A DNA stretch of 64,000 nt from PNON01 sp964387025 (GTDB taxonomy: Bacteria > Chloroflexota > Anaerolineae > Anaerolineales > Anaerolineaceae). Positions 50,183 to 58,815 of this stretch are shown here, one piece after another. The position numbers and the translations under genes are program-made. Where the stretch lies: contig CAYLUZ010000001.1 of NCBI GenBank assembly GCA_964387025.1, positions 248,001-312,000 on the forward strand. Reading direction: 5' to 3'. The notes under the pieces are model-generated. The model saw only the letters and a list, made by a program, of their open reading frames with translations. It was not told where the DNA came from and made no database searches. Numbering within the stretch: the first letter of the stretch is position 1; every line of letters begins with the position of its first letter.

Positions 50183-50872
50183 ATGGAACCTAACCAGATC
50201 CTAGTTGTAGAAGACGAGCCCAGCGTCGGTGAGGTAGTATGTTTGTACCTGCGCCGCGTGGGATATGACGTGGTCAATGTGAAGGATGGGCATGATGCCC
50301 TGGAGATCCTTGACAGCGAATTTCCCCAGCTGATCATACTTGACCTGATGCTGCCATCGACAGACGGATGGGAGATATTGAATTGGGTCAGGGCGCGCAG
50401 CAACGTCCCCATCATCGTACTAACTGCCAGGCGTGAAGAGCGGGACCGTATCGCCGGGTTGGAAATGGGAGCTGATGACTACATTACCAAACCATTCAGC
50501 CCGCAAGAGTTGGTCAGCCGTGTACGGGCAGTGTTACGAAGGGGACGAAATGACACACCTGCCAATCAGTTATTACCTCTGATCTTCACCGATCTGAAAA
50601 TAGATGCCGGAAAACGAATGGTGCTGGTAAAAGAGGTAGAGGTCGATTTAACGGGTAAAGAATTCGATCTGTTGCTCCTTTTAGCCAGGCACCCGAAACA
50701 GGTATTCACCCGGGCTCAACTGCTTGAACGTGTTTGGGGACTCTCGGAATATATAGACCCGGGAACAGTCACAGTACATATGCGCCGCCTTCGGGAAAAA
50801 ATCGAGCAGGACCCGTCTAATCCTATGCATATACAAACCATCTGGGGGGTGGGGTACAAATTTGAATCCTAA
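50183..50872 (+). CDS. OmpR/PhoB-family response regulator
   Basis: 229-residue response regulator. Receiver 1-118 with EDE at 10-12, phospho-acceptor Asp54 in LIILDLMLPSTDGW, VLTARREERD and ITKPFSPQELVSRV; DNA-binding winged helix 130-229 with TGKEFDLLLLLARHPKQVFTR-type sequence and GTVTVHMRRLREKIEQDP, ending GVGYKFES. It overlaps the sensor gene start by 11 bp. It lies just upstream of the MutL-like envelope operon, so it is a candidate regulator of that operon, though I see no direct proof. Confidence 0.94.
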   Translation: MEPNQILVVEDEPSVGEVVCLYLRRVGYDVVNVKDGHDALEILDSEFPQLIILDLMLPSTDGWEILNWVRARSNVPIIVLTARREERDRIAGLEMGADDYITKPFSPQELVSRVRAVLRRGRNDTPANQLLPLIFTDLKIDAGKRMVLVKEVEVDLTGKEFDLLLLLARHPKQVFTRAQLLERVWGLSEYIDPGTVTVHMRRLREKIEQDPSNPMHIQTIWGVGYKFES

Positions 50873-52139
50873 ATCACTTTTTGGCTTCAAACCACCCGAT
50901 AAAACCACATTGGGTTTTATCCGATTCATTATTGGTATCCTTTTTGCTCTTGAAGTCTCACTAGCGGCTCTGTATTACAGTCTAAAAATCCCGATAGGAA
51001 ATTTTGTTTTTATAGCTGTGATCATGAGCCTGGCAGCAATCGTATCCATGATCCTGGTTTATATTGCTTATCGTTTAGGTTGGATCTTCCGTTCCCGGCA
51101 ATTGCGCTGGACGATCATCATCGGCTATGGTATTTCAATGCTGGTCGTTGTCCTGGTTATTACTGTTATCGCTAAATGGGTGTTTGCCAGTATAAATGAT
51201 GTGCTTTTAACAGGAATACTGCTTTTGTTTGGAAGCGGTATCTTTCTGTCGTTTGGTTATATCCTTGCAGAAACGATTTCCGGCCGGATAAACTCGGTCA
51301 GCCAGGCATCCCGGGAAATTGCCCAGGGAAACCTCTCAGAACGGGTCCCTGTCATGGGGAATGATGAGATAGCGATGCTCGGAAATACATTCAATGATAT
51401 GGCCCGCCAGCTGGAGGATATGGATATTCGTCAGAAAGAACTACGCAAAATGCGCAGCGACCTGATCGTCTGGGTGGGGCATGATTTGCGTACCCCCCTA
51501 ACTTCCATTCGTGCGATCCTGGAAGCGCTCGCAGACCGAATCGTGGAAGATCCCATCACTGTTCAACGCTATCTGGATATGGCCCAAAAAGAAGTACGCT
51601 ACCTCTCACGATTAATAGATGATCTCTTTGATCTATCACAAATCGACGCTGGCGGGATGCGGGTTGACAGGCAGTACATACCTTTGGCAGATCTGATATC
51701 TGATACATTGGAAAGTTTTACAGAACTGGCTTATCAACAGGGTATCAATTTGGATGGGAGTATTCACCCTGGGATCGACCTTGTCTATATAGATGCGCAA
51801 TTAATTGGAAGGGTCCTCAATAACTTGACCAGTAATGCAATCCGTTACACACCGCCGGGAGGGACTGTAAATATATCTGCTGTAAGGGATAAAGGAAAAG
51901 TGACCGTGACCGTAAGCGATAATGGCGATGGGATCAAAGCGGAAGATCTACCATATATTTTTGAGCGATTCTTCCGTGGAGATAAGTCGCGCAATCGTAA
52001 AACCGGGGGTACAGGTTTGGGACTTGCCATCTCGCGCGGAATCATTGAAGCACATAATGAAAGTATCTGGGCAGAAAGTGAAGAACAAGTGGGGACGAAG
52101 ATCAGCTTTACCATACCAGACCATGCTCCGCAGGAATAG
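50862..52139 (+). CDS. HAMP-domain sensor histidine kinase
   Basis: 425-residue sensor kinase. Four hydrophobic segments in residues 15-145 with only short loops, so the sensor is membrane-embedded, without a large external domain. HAMP at 145-195, HisKA with His207 in VWVGHDLRTPLTS, HATPase with NNLTSNAIRYTPPGG, DNGDGIKAED and GGTGLGLAIS. The start is a TTG inside the end of the regulator gene, preceded by a G-rich stretch GGGGGGTGGGG that can serve as ribosome site; translation is therefore coupled. Stimulus unknown; membrane-embedded sensors often follow envelope stress. Confidence 0.92.
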   Translation: MNPKSLFGFKPPDKTTLGFIRFIIGILFALEVSLAALYYSLKIPIGNFVFIAVIMSLAAIVSMILVYIAYRLGWIFRSRQLRWTIIIGYGISMLVVVLVITVIAKWVFASINDVLLTGILLLFGSGIFLSFGYILAETISGRINSVSQASREIAQGNLSERVPVMGNDEIAMLGNTFNDMARQLEDMDIRQKELRKMRSDLIVWVGHDLRTPLTSIRAILEALADRIVEDPITVQRYLDMAQKEVRYLSRLIDDLFDLSQIDAGGMRVDRQYIPLADLISDTLESFTELAYQQGINLDGSIHPGIDLVYIDAQLIGRVLNNLTSNAIRYTPPGGTVNISAVRDKGKVTVTVSDNGDGIKAEDLPYIFERFFRGDKSRNRKTGGTGLGLAISRGIIEAHNESIWAESEEQVGTKISFTIPDHAPQE

Positions 52140-52277
52140 AAGATTAATCATCAACCTATTTTGAAATAAACCATACAAAAAAGTAGGTAGCATATGTCTG
52201 ATTACCAGCAAATTTGGGTAGTATGTGCAGGTTCATTCCTGCTGGTTTATTCAATCTAAGAACTAAGAAGAGGAATT

Positions 52278-52490
52278 TTGATTCTGAAGGATAGACAGTA
52301 TCGAACAAATATTACTTATAATATTCATTTGTTTCTAATAGAAAAACTACACGGTAAGGAAGCCGCAGATAACTATTTCAACAAAATATTAAAAGCCCCC
52401 AATAATTTATATAGAAGTGCTCTATATAGTATTGGGGGCGGCCTGACAGGACTTATGGTAATCTTGTATTGGCTAATCAATTTCAATTAA
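52278..52490 (+). CDS. Small protein with C-terminal membrane segment
   Basis: A possible 70-residue protein, start TTG with GAGGAA close upstream. The N-terminal 48 residues are polar and helical (FLIEKLHGKEAADNYFNKIL), and residues 50-68 form one membrane helix (IGGGLTGLMVILYWLI). I do not recognise a family. The region is AT-rich compared with neighbouring genes and the frame could be accidental, so the call is weak. Confidence 0.4.
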   Translation: MILKDRQYRTNITYNIHLFLIEKLHGKEAADNYFNKILKAPNNLYRSALYSIGGGLTGLMVILYWLINFN

Positions 52491-52600
52491 TCTTCTTTAT
52501 TCCATTAAATTTTTCCAGCATTGCGAATGATTCACACTTATAAATATAATGGTTCTTTTATCTACATCAGATAATAAATTTGAAACACGCCTGCCTTAGC

Positions 52601-52629
52601 TTGACCTTTGATTCGCGTTCATATACAAT
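52601..52629 (+). promoter_or_regulatory. Strong promoter of the MutL-like envelope operon
   Basis: TTGACC (52601-52606), 17-bp spacer, TACAAT (52624-52629), close to the sigma-70 consensus. Transcription would begin near 52636, 30 bp before the first gene, and can run through eight genes to the terminator at 60508. Confidence 0.7.
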
Positions 52630-52665
52630 CATAATAGTGTTTTTCTTTATTGGGCTGGCTAAAAA

Positions 52666-52917
52666 ATGGATGAAAATTCAAGAGCCATTCATCAGGAATG
52701 GGTCAATTCTTTGAGACGGAATGGTCTGACGGAGATTGTATCATTTATGCTCCAGGCGTTTAAACCGTTAACCTTTTTCTCGTCCCAATTGATCTATTCC
52801 GGAACACCTTTGCTTAAGTTTGTTTTACCTGAATCTCAGATCAAAGCAGCCGGATCGTTGATGGATGATTCAGGCGAGTTGGATCATTTTATGACTATGC
52901 TGCACTCGAAGGAATAA
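52666..52917 (+). CDS. Small protein of unknown function, first gene of the envelope operon
   Basis: An 83-residue protein that I do not recognise, mostly helical with an amphipathic middle (GLTEIVSFMLQAFKPLTFFSSQLIYSG) and an acidic C-terminus (LMDDSGELDHFMTMLHSKE). No clear TM or signal peptide. A strong promoter lies just upstream and the DUF6754-like gene begins 4 bp after its stop, so it is probably real and part of the same mRNA. The ribosome site is weak. Confidence 0.6.
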   Translation: MDENSRAIHQEWVNSLRRNGLTEIVSFMLQAFKPLTFFSSQLIYSGTPLLKFVLPESQIKAAGSLMDDSGELDHFMTMLHSKE

Positions 52918-52921
52918 TCAG

Positions 52922-53668
52922 ATGAGTCTGGAAAATAGCGGATTCCTCTTCATCATAGTCACTCTTCTCCTTCTCCTCGTTATCGGGTTTCTGGACAGGA
53001 AAAAAGTGAGTGGAAATCTGCGAGTGATTCCATCCTTTGAACAACTGCAAAAAGCCCTCAATCTTATCGTAGAGAGCGGTAAAGGCGCACATATTACTGT
53101 GGGCAGAGGCAGCATTTTATCGCCCCAGGCTGGATCCACACTGGCAGCCGTGGAAATGCTCTCATATCTTTCACGTTTGTGTTTGAATGGAGATATTCCA
53201 CCCCTTTCCACCAGCGGTGATGGGGTTGTAAATCTGCTAGCAATTGATGCCTTACGAAAATCATACCGTGCAGTCCATTTGCAGCAGCGCTTTCATCCAC
53301 TTTCGGGACAGGTTGCCGGTGTATCGGCTTATTCCTATGTTGTTGGGGCGATGCTCGCACAACGTGATGAGAACCGGACCCTTACAGTAGCCATGGGTAG
53401 TTTTGGACCTGAAATTGGCCTCCTGGCTGATACTTCTGAACGCATGCAGGCTCACACAATTGCAGGAACAGATAACCTACTGGCTCAGGCTGTACTTTAC
53501 GCAACCAGCCGTTCCCCATTGATAGGCGAGGAATTTTTCGCAGCAGGTGCTTATAACCAAGGAACCTTGATCCAAAACGCCAGTTTGAAGACCCAGGATA
53601 TATTACGGGTGTTGCTTGTAATAGGTATAGTGATTGGATCGATTCTGAAGATGGCGGGTGCAATTTGA
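52922..53668 (+). CDS. DUF6754-like membrane protein
   Basis: A 248-residue protein with one N-terminal (residues 7-24, FLFIIVTLLLLLVIGFL) and one C-terminal (about 226-246) membrane helix. The domain between has a conserved-looking pattern: GKGAHITVGRGSILSPQAGSTLAAVEML near 53-80, PPLSTSGDGVVNLLAID, and AQRDENRTLTVAMGSFGPEIGLLAD. It fits DUF6754, a family of unknown function in Chloroflexota and relatives; the call is by pattern memory. The Ser/Gly/Asp-rich segments could bind nucleotides or act as a protease-like fold, but I see no proof. It overlaps the next gene by 4 bp. Confidence 0.65.
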   Translation: MSLENSGFLFIIVTLLLLLVIGFLDRKKVSGNLRVIPSFEQLQKALNLIVESGKGAHITVGRGSILSPQAGSTLAAVEMLSYLSRLCLNGDIPPLSTSGDGVVNLLAIDALRKSYRAVHLQQRFHPLSGQVAGVSAYSYVVGAMLAQRDENRTLTVAMGSFGPEIGLLADTSERMQAHTIAGTDNLLAQAVLYATSRSPLIGEEFFAAGAYNQGTLIQNASLKTQDILRVLLVIGIVIGSILKMAGAI

Positions 53669-54279
53669 AGATCAAGCCAATTCAAATACTCATCACCATA
53701 GTGGGACTAATCCTGTTAGCTGGTTACTTTATCCAGAATCCGGTTCTGGATTTAGCCCGGGGACGGCTATTGAGTTGGATCATTACACTCGCCGGAGTGG
53801 CGGGAGTGTTAGGGATCATCAACCTGATCACTGTTCATGCCGGGAAAGTGCGTGCCGAGCGTCGCGATTGGGGAAATAGTCTTATTTTGATCATTGCTTT
53901 TGCGGCTGTGTTCATCATAGGTGTACTTCTGAAACCAGATCACCCGTTTTTTAATTCCATGGTGAGTGCTGTGGTCGTACCGGTTGAAACCAGTTTGTTG
54001 GCTTTATTAAGCGTCACATTGGCTGTGGCGCTGATACGCGCGATCCGTCCCGGTATCAGTATTCCATCCATATTATTTATTGCATCTGCTCTTATATTTC
54101 TCTGGGCAGGCTCCGGCTTTGTACCATTTCAGGATCAAAAATTCACTCAACCTATATTATCTTTCTTGAATACCCTTCCAATTGGAGGAGCTAGAGGAAT
54201 TCTGATCGGTGTGGGATTGGGAAGTTTGACAGTTGGCATTAGGACATTGATCCGGACAGAGCAGCAGGTGAATGAATAA
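53665..54279 (+). CDS. Polytopic membrane protein of unknown function
   Basis: A 204-residue integral membrane protein with about six hydrophobic helices (around residues 7-24, 36-56, 72-88, 101-126, 132-150 and 172-190) and short polar loops; a basic loop HAGKVRAERRDWGN lies at about 58-71. The start is a TTG overlapping the previous stop as TTGA, a sign of coupling. No family recognised. It may form the membrane base of the system with the protein at 56341-57000. Confidence 0.7.
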   Translation: MKIKPIQILITIVGLILLAGYFIQNPVLDLARGRLLSWIITLAGVAGVLGIINLITVHAGKVRAERRDWGNSLILIIAFAAVFIIGVLLKPDHPFFNSMVSAVVVPVETSLLALLSVTLAVALIRAIRPGISIPSILFIASALIFLWAGSGFVPFQDQKFTQPILSFLNTLPIGGARGILIGVGLGSLTVGIRTLIRTEQQVNE

Positions 54280-56344
54280 TATGGCTGAATTAACCTGTCC
54301 GAAATGTAGAAAAACAAATCCGGAAGATGCGCTTATTTGCCAGTATTGTGATACTCCCCTGGTCACATTTCTTCCACGTGATCCAGTTGATAATTCGCCA
54401 TTGGCCGCAGAACCGATCGTTCAGGGTGAAACTCAACCAACAATTCCGGATTGGTTGGCTGCAATACGAGATCAAAAACAAAAAGATGGGGTCAATCAAC
54501 CCGTTCCTGAAGAAACCGTGAGCAGTGACCAGGAAAGTTCAGACCTGGATTCCTGGCTGGAAAAACTACGTGTCAGCAGTCCAGAACCGGATTCTACACC
54601 ATCGAATATTGAGCCGCCACCTGCAGAAGAAAGCCCCGAAAGTGAGGGAATTGATACTCCCGCCTGGTTGTCAAGCATACGCTCAAAGATAAATACAGAA
54701 AATCCACCCCCCGATGAATCTACTCCATCAGATCCGGGTGTTGACTGGTTAACAAAGCTTCGTAAACAAACAGAAGAGCTTTCACTTACCCCTGAAAGTG
54801 AAGAAACCCAGGGTACTTCTTCTGATACTGGCAATGAAGGAATTTCACTTGAGTCACGGTTACCGGATTTGGAACCATATATTTTCGCTCCTGATAATAA
54901 TGAACCAGAAGAGCCAACCGATTCCATTCTTTCATTGGTAACGAAAGATTCCGAAGACACAAATGGTCCGGAAGAAACCCTTCTTGAAGAATCAGACATT
55001 CCGGAAGGAATGGAAATAAATGATAACGGAACCCTTCCGTCTGCGTCAGCGATGTTCGACGACAGTGACCAACCTAGTGAAAAAATTACCACAAAAGGCC
55101 TGCCTGATTGGTTATCATCATTCATCGGCGTAGGCGAGGGCGAAAATACCCCTGAATCCGCTTTATTAACCGGTTTGGATGAAGAAGGGGGCGGGAATGG
55201 TATCGAACCGGGGACAATACCATCCTGGGTGAAAGCTATGCGTCCGGTTGAGCAAACCCAGGGAGATGTTCAAGCTCAAAAAGAAGCTGATAGAAGGTTT
55301 GAAGATAGTGGGCCGCTGGCCGGAATACGAGGGATTCTCCCGGTTTCGGAAGTTGAATTCAATTATTCACAGCCAACCATGAAAGAAAACCGGGAGACCA
55401 GCCCAACAAATATCTCTCTCTTTGAAAATACATTAAAGACAGAGACCGAAGAAAAAAAAGTACCTATTTATAAACGCAGCAAAACCTCCAATATCGTGCG
55501 GTGGATAATCGCTGTGATCTTGCTGCTGGTGGTAATTTTGATCCAGGTGGGTGGAAATCCACCGGATCTGCTACCTAAAAATCTTCCAGAAGAGACAATG
55601 GCGTTCTTCAGATCTGTTTCAGGTTTATCACAGGGTGCCAATATACTCCTGGTGTTGGATTACGATCCCGCATATTCAGGTGAGATCGAAGTGGCAGTGA
55701 ATGCTCCCATCAGCTTGATGATGGTCAAGCAGGCAAACCTATTTACACTATCTACCGCTCCCACCAATATTTTCCTGGCGGATAATTTACTCAAGTCAGT
55801 CGTCCAAACGCACCCAACCGCGGCAGAGAAATATGTCACCAGGGAAAAGTTCCAGGTGCTCGGATATTTACCGGGAGGGCAATCTGGCATGCAAAACCTT
55901 TTACGGGATTTTAAAGGCAGCCTGCCGGTTGGATTGAATCTGGAGAAGACCGTAGAAATGACCAGCCTGACGGGGATAAAGACATTGGATGATTTCGAAG
56001 CGATCATGATCCTTACCGACAATCCTGATACAGCCAGGACCTGGGTGGAACAGGTCGGACCCACCCTGACAAAACCTGCGATTTGGATGGTTGTGAGCAG
56101 CCAGGTGATTGCCTTGGTCAGACCTTACGTTCGATCCGGTCAGATCGATGGACTGATCTCAGGGGTATATGGTGCTGCTTCATTTGAACAGATCATTCAA
56201 CAGCCTGGTACAGCTGCACAAATCTGGAATGGTTACTATACTGCCCTCTTATTATCAATGGTCATGATCATCGCCGGTGGTTTTGTGAATTTCATAGGTT
56301 TTTCAATCTTACGCGCCCGTAATAAGAGCGAGAAATTACCATGA
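54272..56344 (+). CDS. Zinc-ribbon membrane protein with repeated W-L motifs in a disordered arm
   Basis: A 690-residue protein of three parts. Residues 9-26 hold a zinc ribbon (CPKC and CQYC). Residues 40-400 are Pro/Glu/Ser-rich and likely disordered, with six short motifs of W-[LV]-x-x-[IFLM] type, mostly followed by Arg, at Trp61, 95, 132, 159, 280 and 319, for example DWLAAIRDQ and SWLEKLRVS. A membrane helix at 410-426 and a second at 657-679 enclose a domain (430-655) that should lie outside; it has LLVLDYDPAYSGE and FEAIMILTDNPD. The six motifs may dock six copies of a partner. No known family; it overlaps both neighbours (8 and 4 bp). Confidence 0.75.
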   Translation: MNNMAELTCPKCRKTNPEDALICQYCDTPLVTFLPRDPVDNSPLAAEPIVQGETQPTIPDWLAAIRDQKQKDGVNQPVPEETVSSDQESSDLDSWLEKLRVSSPEPDSTPSNIEPPPAEESPESEGIDTPAWLSSIRSKINTENPPPDESTPSDPGVDWLTKLRKQTEELSLTPESEETQGTSSDTGNEGISLESRLPDLEPYIFAPDNNEPEEPTDSILSLVTKDSEDTNGPEETLLEESDIPEGMEINDNGTLPSASAMFDDSDQPSEKITTKGLPDWLSSFIGVGEGENTPESALLTGLDEEGGGNGIEPGTIPSWVKAMRPVEQTQGDVQAQKEADRRFEDSGPLAGIRGILPVSEVEFNYSQPTMKENRETSPTNISLFENTLKTETEEKKVPIYKRSKTSNIVRWIIAVILLLVVILIQVGGNPPDLLPKNLPEETMAFFRSVSGLSQGANILLVLDYDPAYSGEIEVAVNAPISLMMVKQANLFTLSTAPTNIFLADNLLKSVVQTHPTAAEKYVTREKFQVLGYLPGGQSGMQNLLRDFKGSLPVGLNLEKTVEMTSLTGIKTLDDFEAIMILTDNPDTARTWVEQVGPTLTKPAIWMVVSSQVIALVRPYVRSGQIDGLISGVYGAASFEQIIQQPGTAAQIWNGYYTALLLSMVMIIAGGFVNFIGFSILRARNKSEKLP

Positions 56345-57000
56345 ACACCTTAGACGTTATTTGGGCGATAGTTGGCTTTATACTTTCTCTGATGATCTTT
56401 AGTTATTTGATCGGTGATAACCCTCTATTCCGATTTGCTGCCAGTTTGTTTATTGGCGTAACAGCTGGGTATGCGGCGGTAATTCTTTTATACCAGGTTA
56501 TCTTTCCCAGGCTGGTATTTCCATTCTTTACCGGTTCCACAATGGAACGATCATTTACGCTCGTCCCATTAGCCTTATCAGTGCTCCTCTTTTTCAAACC
56601 ATCTCGCAATTTGTCTTTTATGGGAAGCATCCCTCTGGCATTACTTGTAGCAGCGGGAGCCGCATTTGCTTTAAGTGGAGCAGTGCTGGGAACAATCCTG
56701 CCTCAAAGTCAGGCTACGATTAATTTATTTGGCAATAATACTGGAGAAAGTTTTCTTCTGGAAGGGATCGTCATTTTAGTAGGCACAGTGACAACCTTGA
56801 TGTATTTTTATTTTGGTGCCAAGTTTGAAAATGGGAAACCGATCAAAAGAGCAGGTTGGATAGAGTCAATCGCAAAAGTGGGTCAGGTTTTCCTTTTTGT
56901 GACCCTCGGATCAATTTATGCTGGTGTTTATATCACTGCTATTACCGCGCTGGTTGAACGGATGCACTCAGTTTGGACTCTCATTGGAATGTTAAAGTGA
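56341..57000 (+). CDS. Polytopic membrane protein of unknown function
   Basis: A 219-residue integral membrane protein with about seven hydrophobic helices, starting MNTLDVIWAIVGFILSLMIF. Polar loops are short apart from GNNTGES and GAKFENGKPIKRAG. The start overlaps the previous stop as ATGA. No family recognised. It is the second multi-helix component of the operon and may work with the 53665-54279 protein as a membrane channel or scaffold; this is an inference from context only. Confidence 0.7.
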   Translation: MNTLDVIWAIVGFILSLMIFSYLIGDNPLFRFAASLFIGVTAGYAAVILLYQVIFPRLVFPFFTGSTMERSFTLVPLALSVLLFFKPSRNLSFMGSIPLALLVAAGAAFALSGAVLGTILPQSQATINLFGNNTGESFLLEGIVILVGTVTTLMYFYFGAKFENGKPIKRAGWIESIAKVGQVFLFVTLGSIYAGVYITAITALVERMHSVWTLIGMLK

Positions 57001-57007
57001 TCACACT

Positions 57008-58762
57008 ATGAGCTTTTCTTCAACGGAAATCGAATCTGTCCTGGCAATTGATGTGGGTACTGTCCATACACGGGCATACCTGTTTGAAATCACTGATGAT
57101 AAATTCCATTTTATTGCACAGGGAATAACACGTACGACTGCCGAAGCACCTACCAAAGACATTGGTGAGGGGATATTGCTGGCGATCAAAAATCTGGAGA
57201 TGATTACCGAAAGAGTGATCATCGGTCCGGATGGACGATTTGTAATCCCGTCATTACCAACAGGGGCCGGAGTGGATGGCATGATCGCCACTATTTCAGT
57301 TGGTCCGGCAATAAAAACGATCTGTGCTGGTCTATTGGCAGAAGTGTCCCTGGAAAGCGCAGAACATCTTGCGAAAACTTCATATACCCGGGTGAGTGAT
57401 CGGCTGTTTATTACAGATTCACGAAAAATAGACACCCAGATCGATTCGATCCTGAAGATCATGCCGGATGTGATCATACTTACTGGCGGATCAGAAAACG
57501 GAGCCACACGATCCATTCAAAAAATGTTGGAAACAATTGGAATTACTTGTTCCATCCTGCCGCAAGAGCTACGGCCGGAAATATTGTTTGCCGGGAATGG
57601 AGCATTGAAGGAAAACGTCAAATCATCCATTGAGGTGCATGCACCGGTAGTATACACTTCCAATATCCGTCCTAATCCCGAAACTGAGAGAATGGATCCT
57701 GCACAACTATCCCTTGCTGAGATCGTAACCCGGGTAAAGTATCGCCAGATCAGCGGTGCATATGAACTCAACCAGATGGTTAGCAACCGCTTAATGCTAA
57801 CCGCCTCTTCATTTGGCCGGATGATCCGTTTTCTTGGTAATGTGTATAACAGCCAGAATGGGGTACTGGGCATTGATATTGGCACATCGAATACGACAGT
57901 TGCAATCGGGAAATCTGGCGGATTGACGATGCAGGTAGCTCATTGCGGGACAGAAAAGGACAGTTTTATTGAGTCCATGTTCAAGATAAAACCGCAGGAT
58001 CTGCAGCCATGGATAAATTACTCACTTTCGGATGAGTATATCCAGGAATACTTGATGAACAAAGCTGTATTTCCAGCAAGTATACCTACCTCAAATGAAG
58101 ATCTGGCAGTTGAATATGCATTAGCCCGTTATCGAATTAAGCAAGCGATCAATTCAACCGGTAAGAATTATCCTCAATTGAATTTGCTTTATAAAGAAGG
58201 TTTGAATTCAGGATTTGAACCGGTAATATTATCCGGGACTACTTTGAATGGCGCGCCATCCCTGGCGCACAGTTTAATGATCATTCTGGATGGCTTACAG
58301 CCAATTGGTGTAACCACATTGGTTCTGGACAATAATAATGTTTTACCGGTATTGGGTGCCTGCGGACAATTAGTGCCTGCCCTGCCAGTGGAAGTGTTGG
58401 AAAGCGGGGTTATGCAAAACCTGTGCACAGTGATTTCGCCGGTAAGCAACCGAAAGCCGGGTACCACCATTCTATATGCGCACCTAGTCCTGGATACAAA
58501 CGAAGAGATCGATCTGGAAATTCAGCAGGGAAATCTTACCTTACTCCCACTGCCTCAGGGGCAAACAGCAAAAATGTACATCGAACCGGTAAATAATGCC
58601 GACCTTGGTCTGGGAGGTCCGGGTAAGGGGGGTAGTTTTCGCATTTCGGCAGGTATTATGGGTCTTGTTTTTGATGCGCGCGGTCGGCCGATTGTTACAT
58701 CTACGGATACATTGGAACGCCAGGAAATGCTGAACCGCTGGCTGCTTTCCCTTAAAGTTTGA
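57008..58762 (+). CDS. MutL-like (glutamate mutase L type) double-ASKHA protein
   Basis: A 584-residue cytoplasmic protein with two actin/hexokinase-type phosphate loops, AIDVGTVHTRAYLF at residues 13-26 and GIDIGTSNTTVAIG at 288-301, plus ILTGG near 157 and GGPGKGGSF near 520. This layout is that of the MutL/GlmL family, whose founding member reactivates coenzyme-B12 glutamate mutase. No mutase subunit is encoded in the window. Here it is embedded in an operon of membrane and surface proteins, so it probably powers or assembles another machine, as FtsA- or PilM-like ASKHA proteins do. Start ATG 57008 is 7 bp after the previous stop. Confidence 0.8.
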   Translation: MSFSSTEIESVLAIDVGTVHTRAYLFEITDDKFHFIAQGITRTTAEAPTKDIGEGILLAIKNLEMITERVIIGPDGRFVIPSLPTGAGVDGMIATISVGPAIKTICAGLLAEVSLESAEHLAKTSYTRVSDRLFITDSRKIDTQIDSILKIMPDVIILTGGSENGATRSIQKMLETIGITCSILPQELRPEILFAGNGALKENVKSSIEVHAPVVYTSNIRPNPETERMDPAQLSLAEIVTRVKYRQISGAYELNQMVSNRLMLTASSFGRMIRFLGNVYNSQNGVLGIDIGTSNTTVAIGKSGGLTMQVAHCGTEKDSFIESMFKIKPQDLQPWINYSLSDEYIQEYLMNKAVFPASIPTSNEDLAVEYALARYRIKQAINSTGKNYPQLNLLYKEGLNSGFEPVILSGTTLNGAPSLAHSLMIILDGLQPIGVTTLVLDNNNVLPVLGACGQLVPALPVEVLESGVMQNLCTVISPVSNRKPGTTILYAHLVLDTNEEIDLEIQQGNLTLLPLPQGQTAKMYIEPVNNADLGLGGPGKGGSFRISAGIMGLVFDARGRPIVTSTDTLERQEMLNRWLLSLKV

Positions 58763-58786
58763 TTTTACACGGTATATTTCTTGCAT

Positions 58787-58815
58787 CATAGTCCTCTTAG
58801 GATAAGAGGACTATG
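58787..58815 (+). promoter_or_regulatory. 12-bp hairpin enclosing the start codon of the next gene
   Basis: CATAGTCCTCTT (58787-58798) pairs perfectly with AAGAGGACTATG (58804-58815), loop AGGAT. The whole ATG (58813-58815) is inside the stem, and the AGGA in the loop is the only ribosome-binding sequence at workable distance. An in-frame TAG at 58798-58800 rules out an upstream start. It should block free initiation and act as a translation switch. Confidence 0.75.

Noticed and set aside
54496..55125. 209-residue reverse frame inside the zinc-ribbon protein gene
   Set aside because: Ser/Gly-rich antisense shadow of the disordered arm; the forward frame is joined to its neighbours by overlaps.
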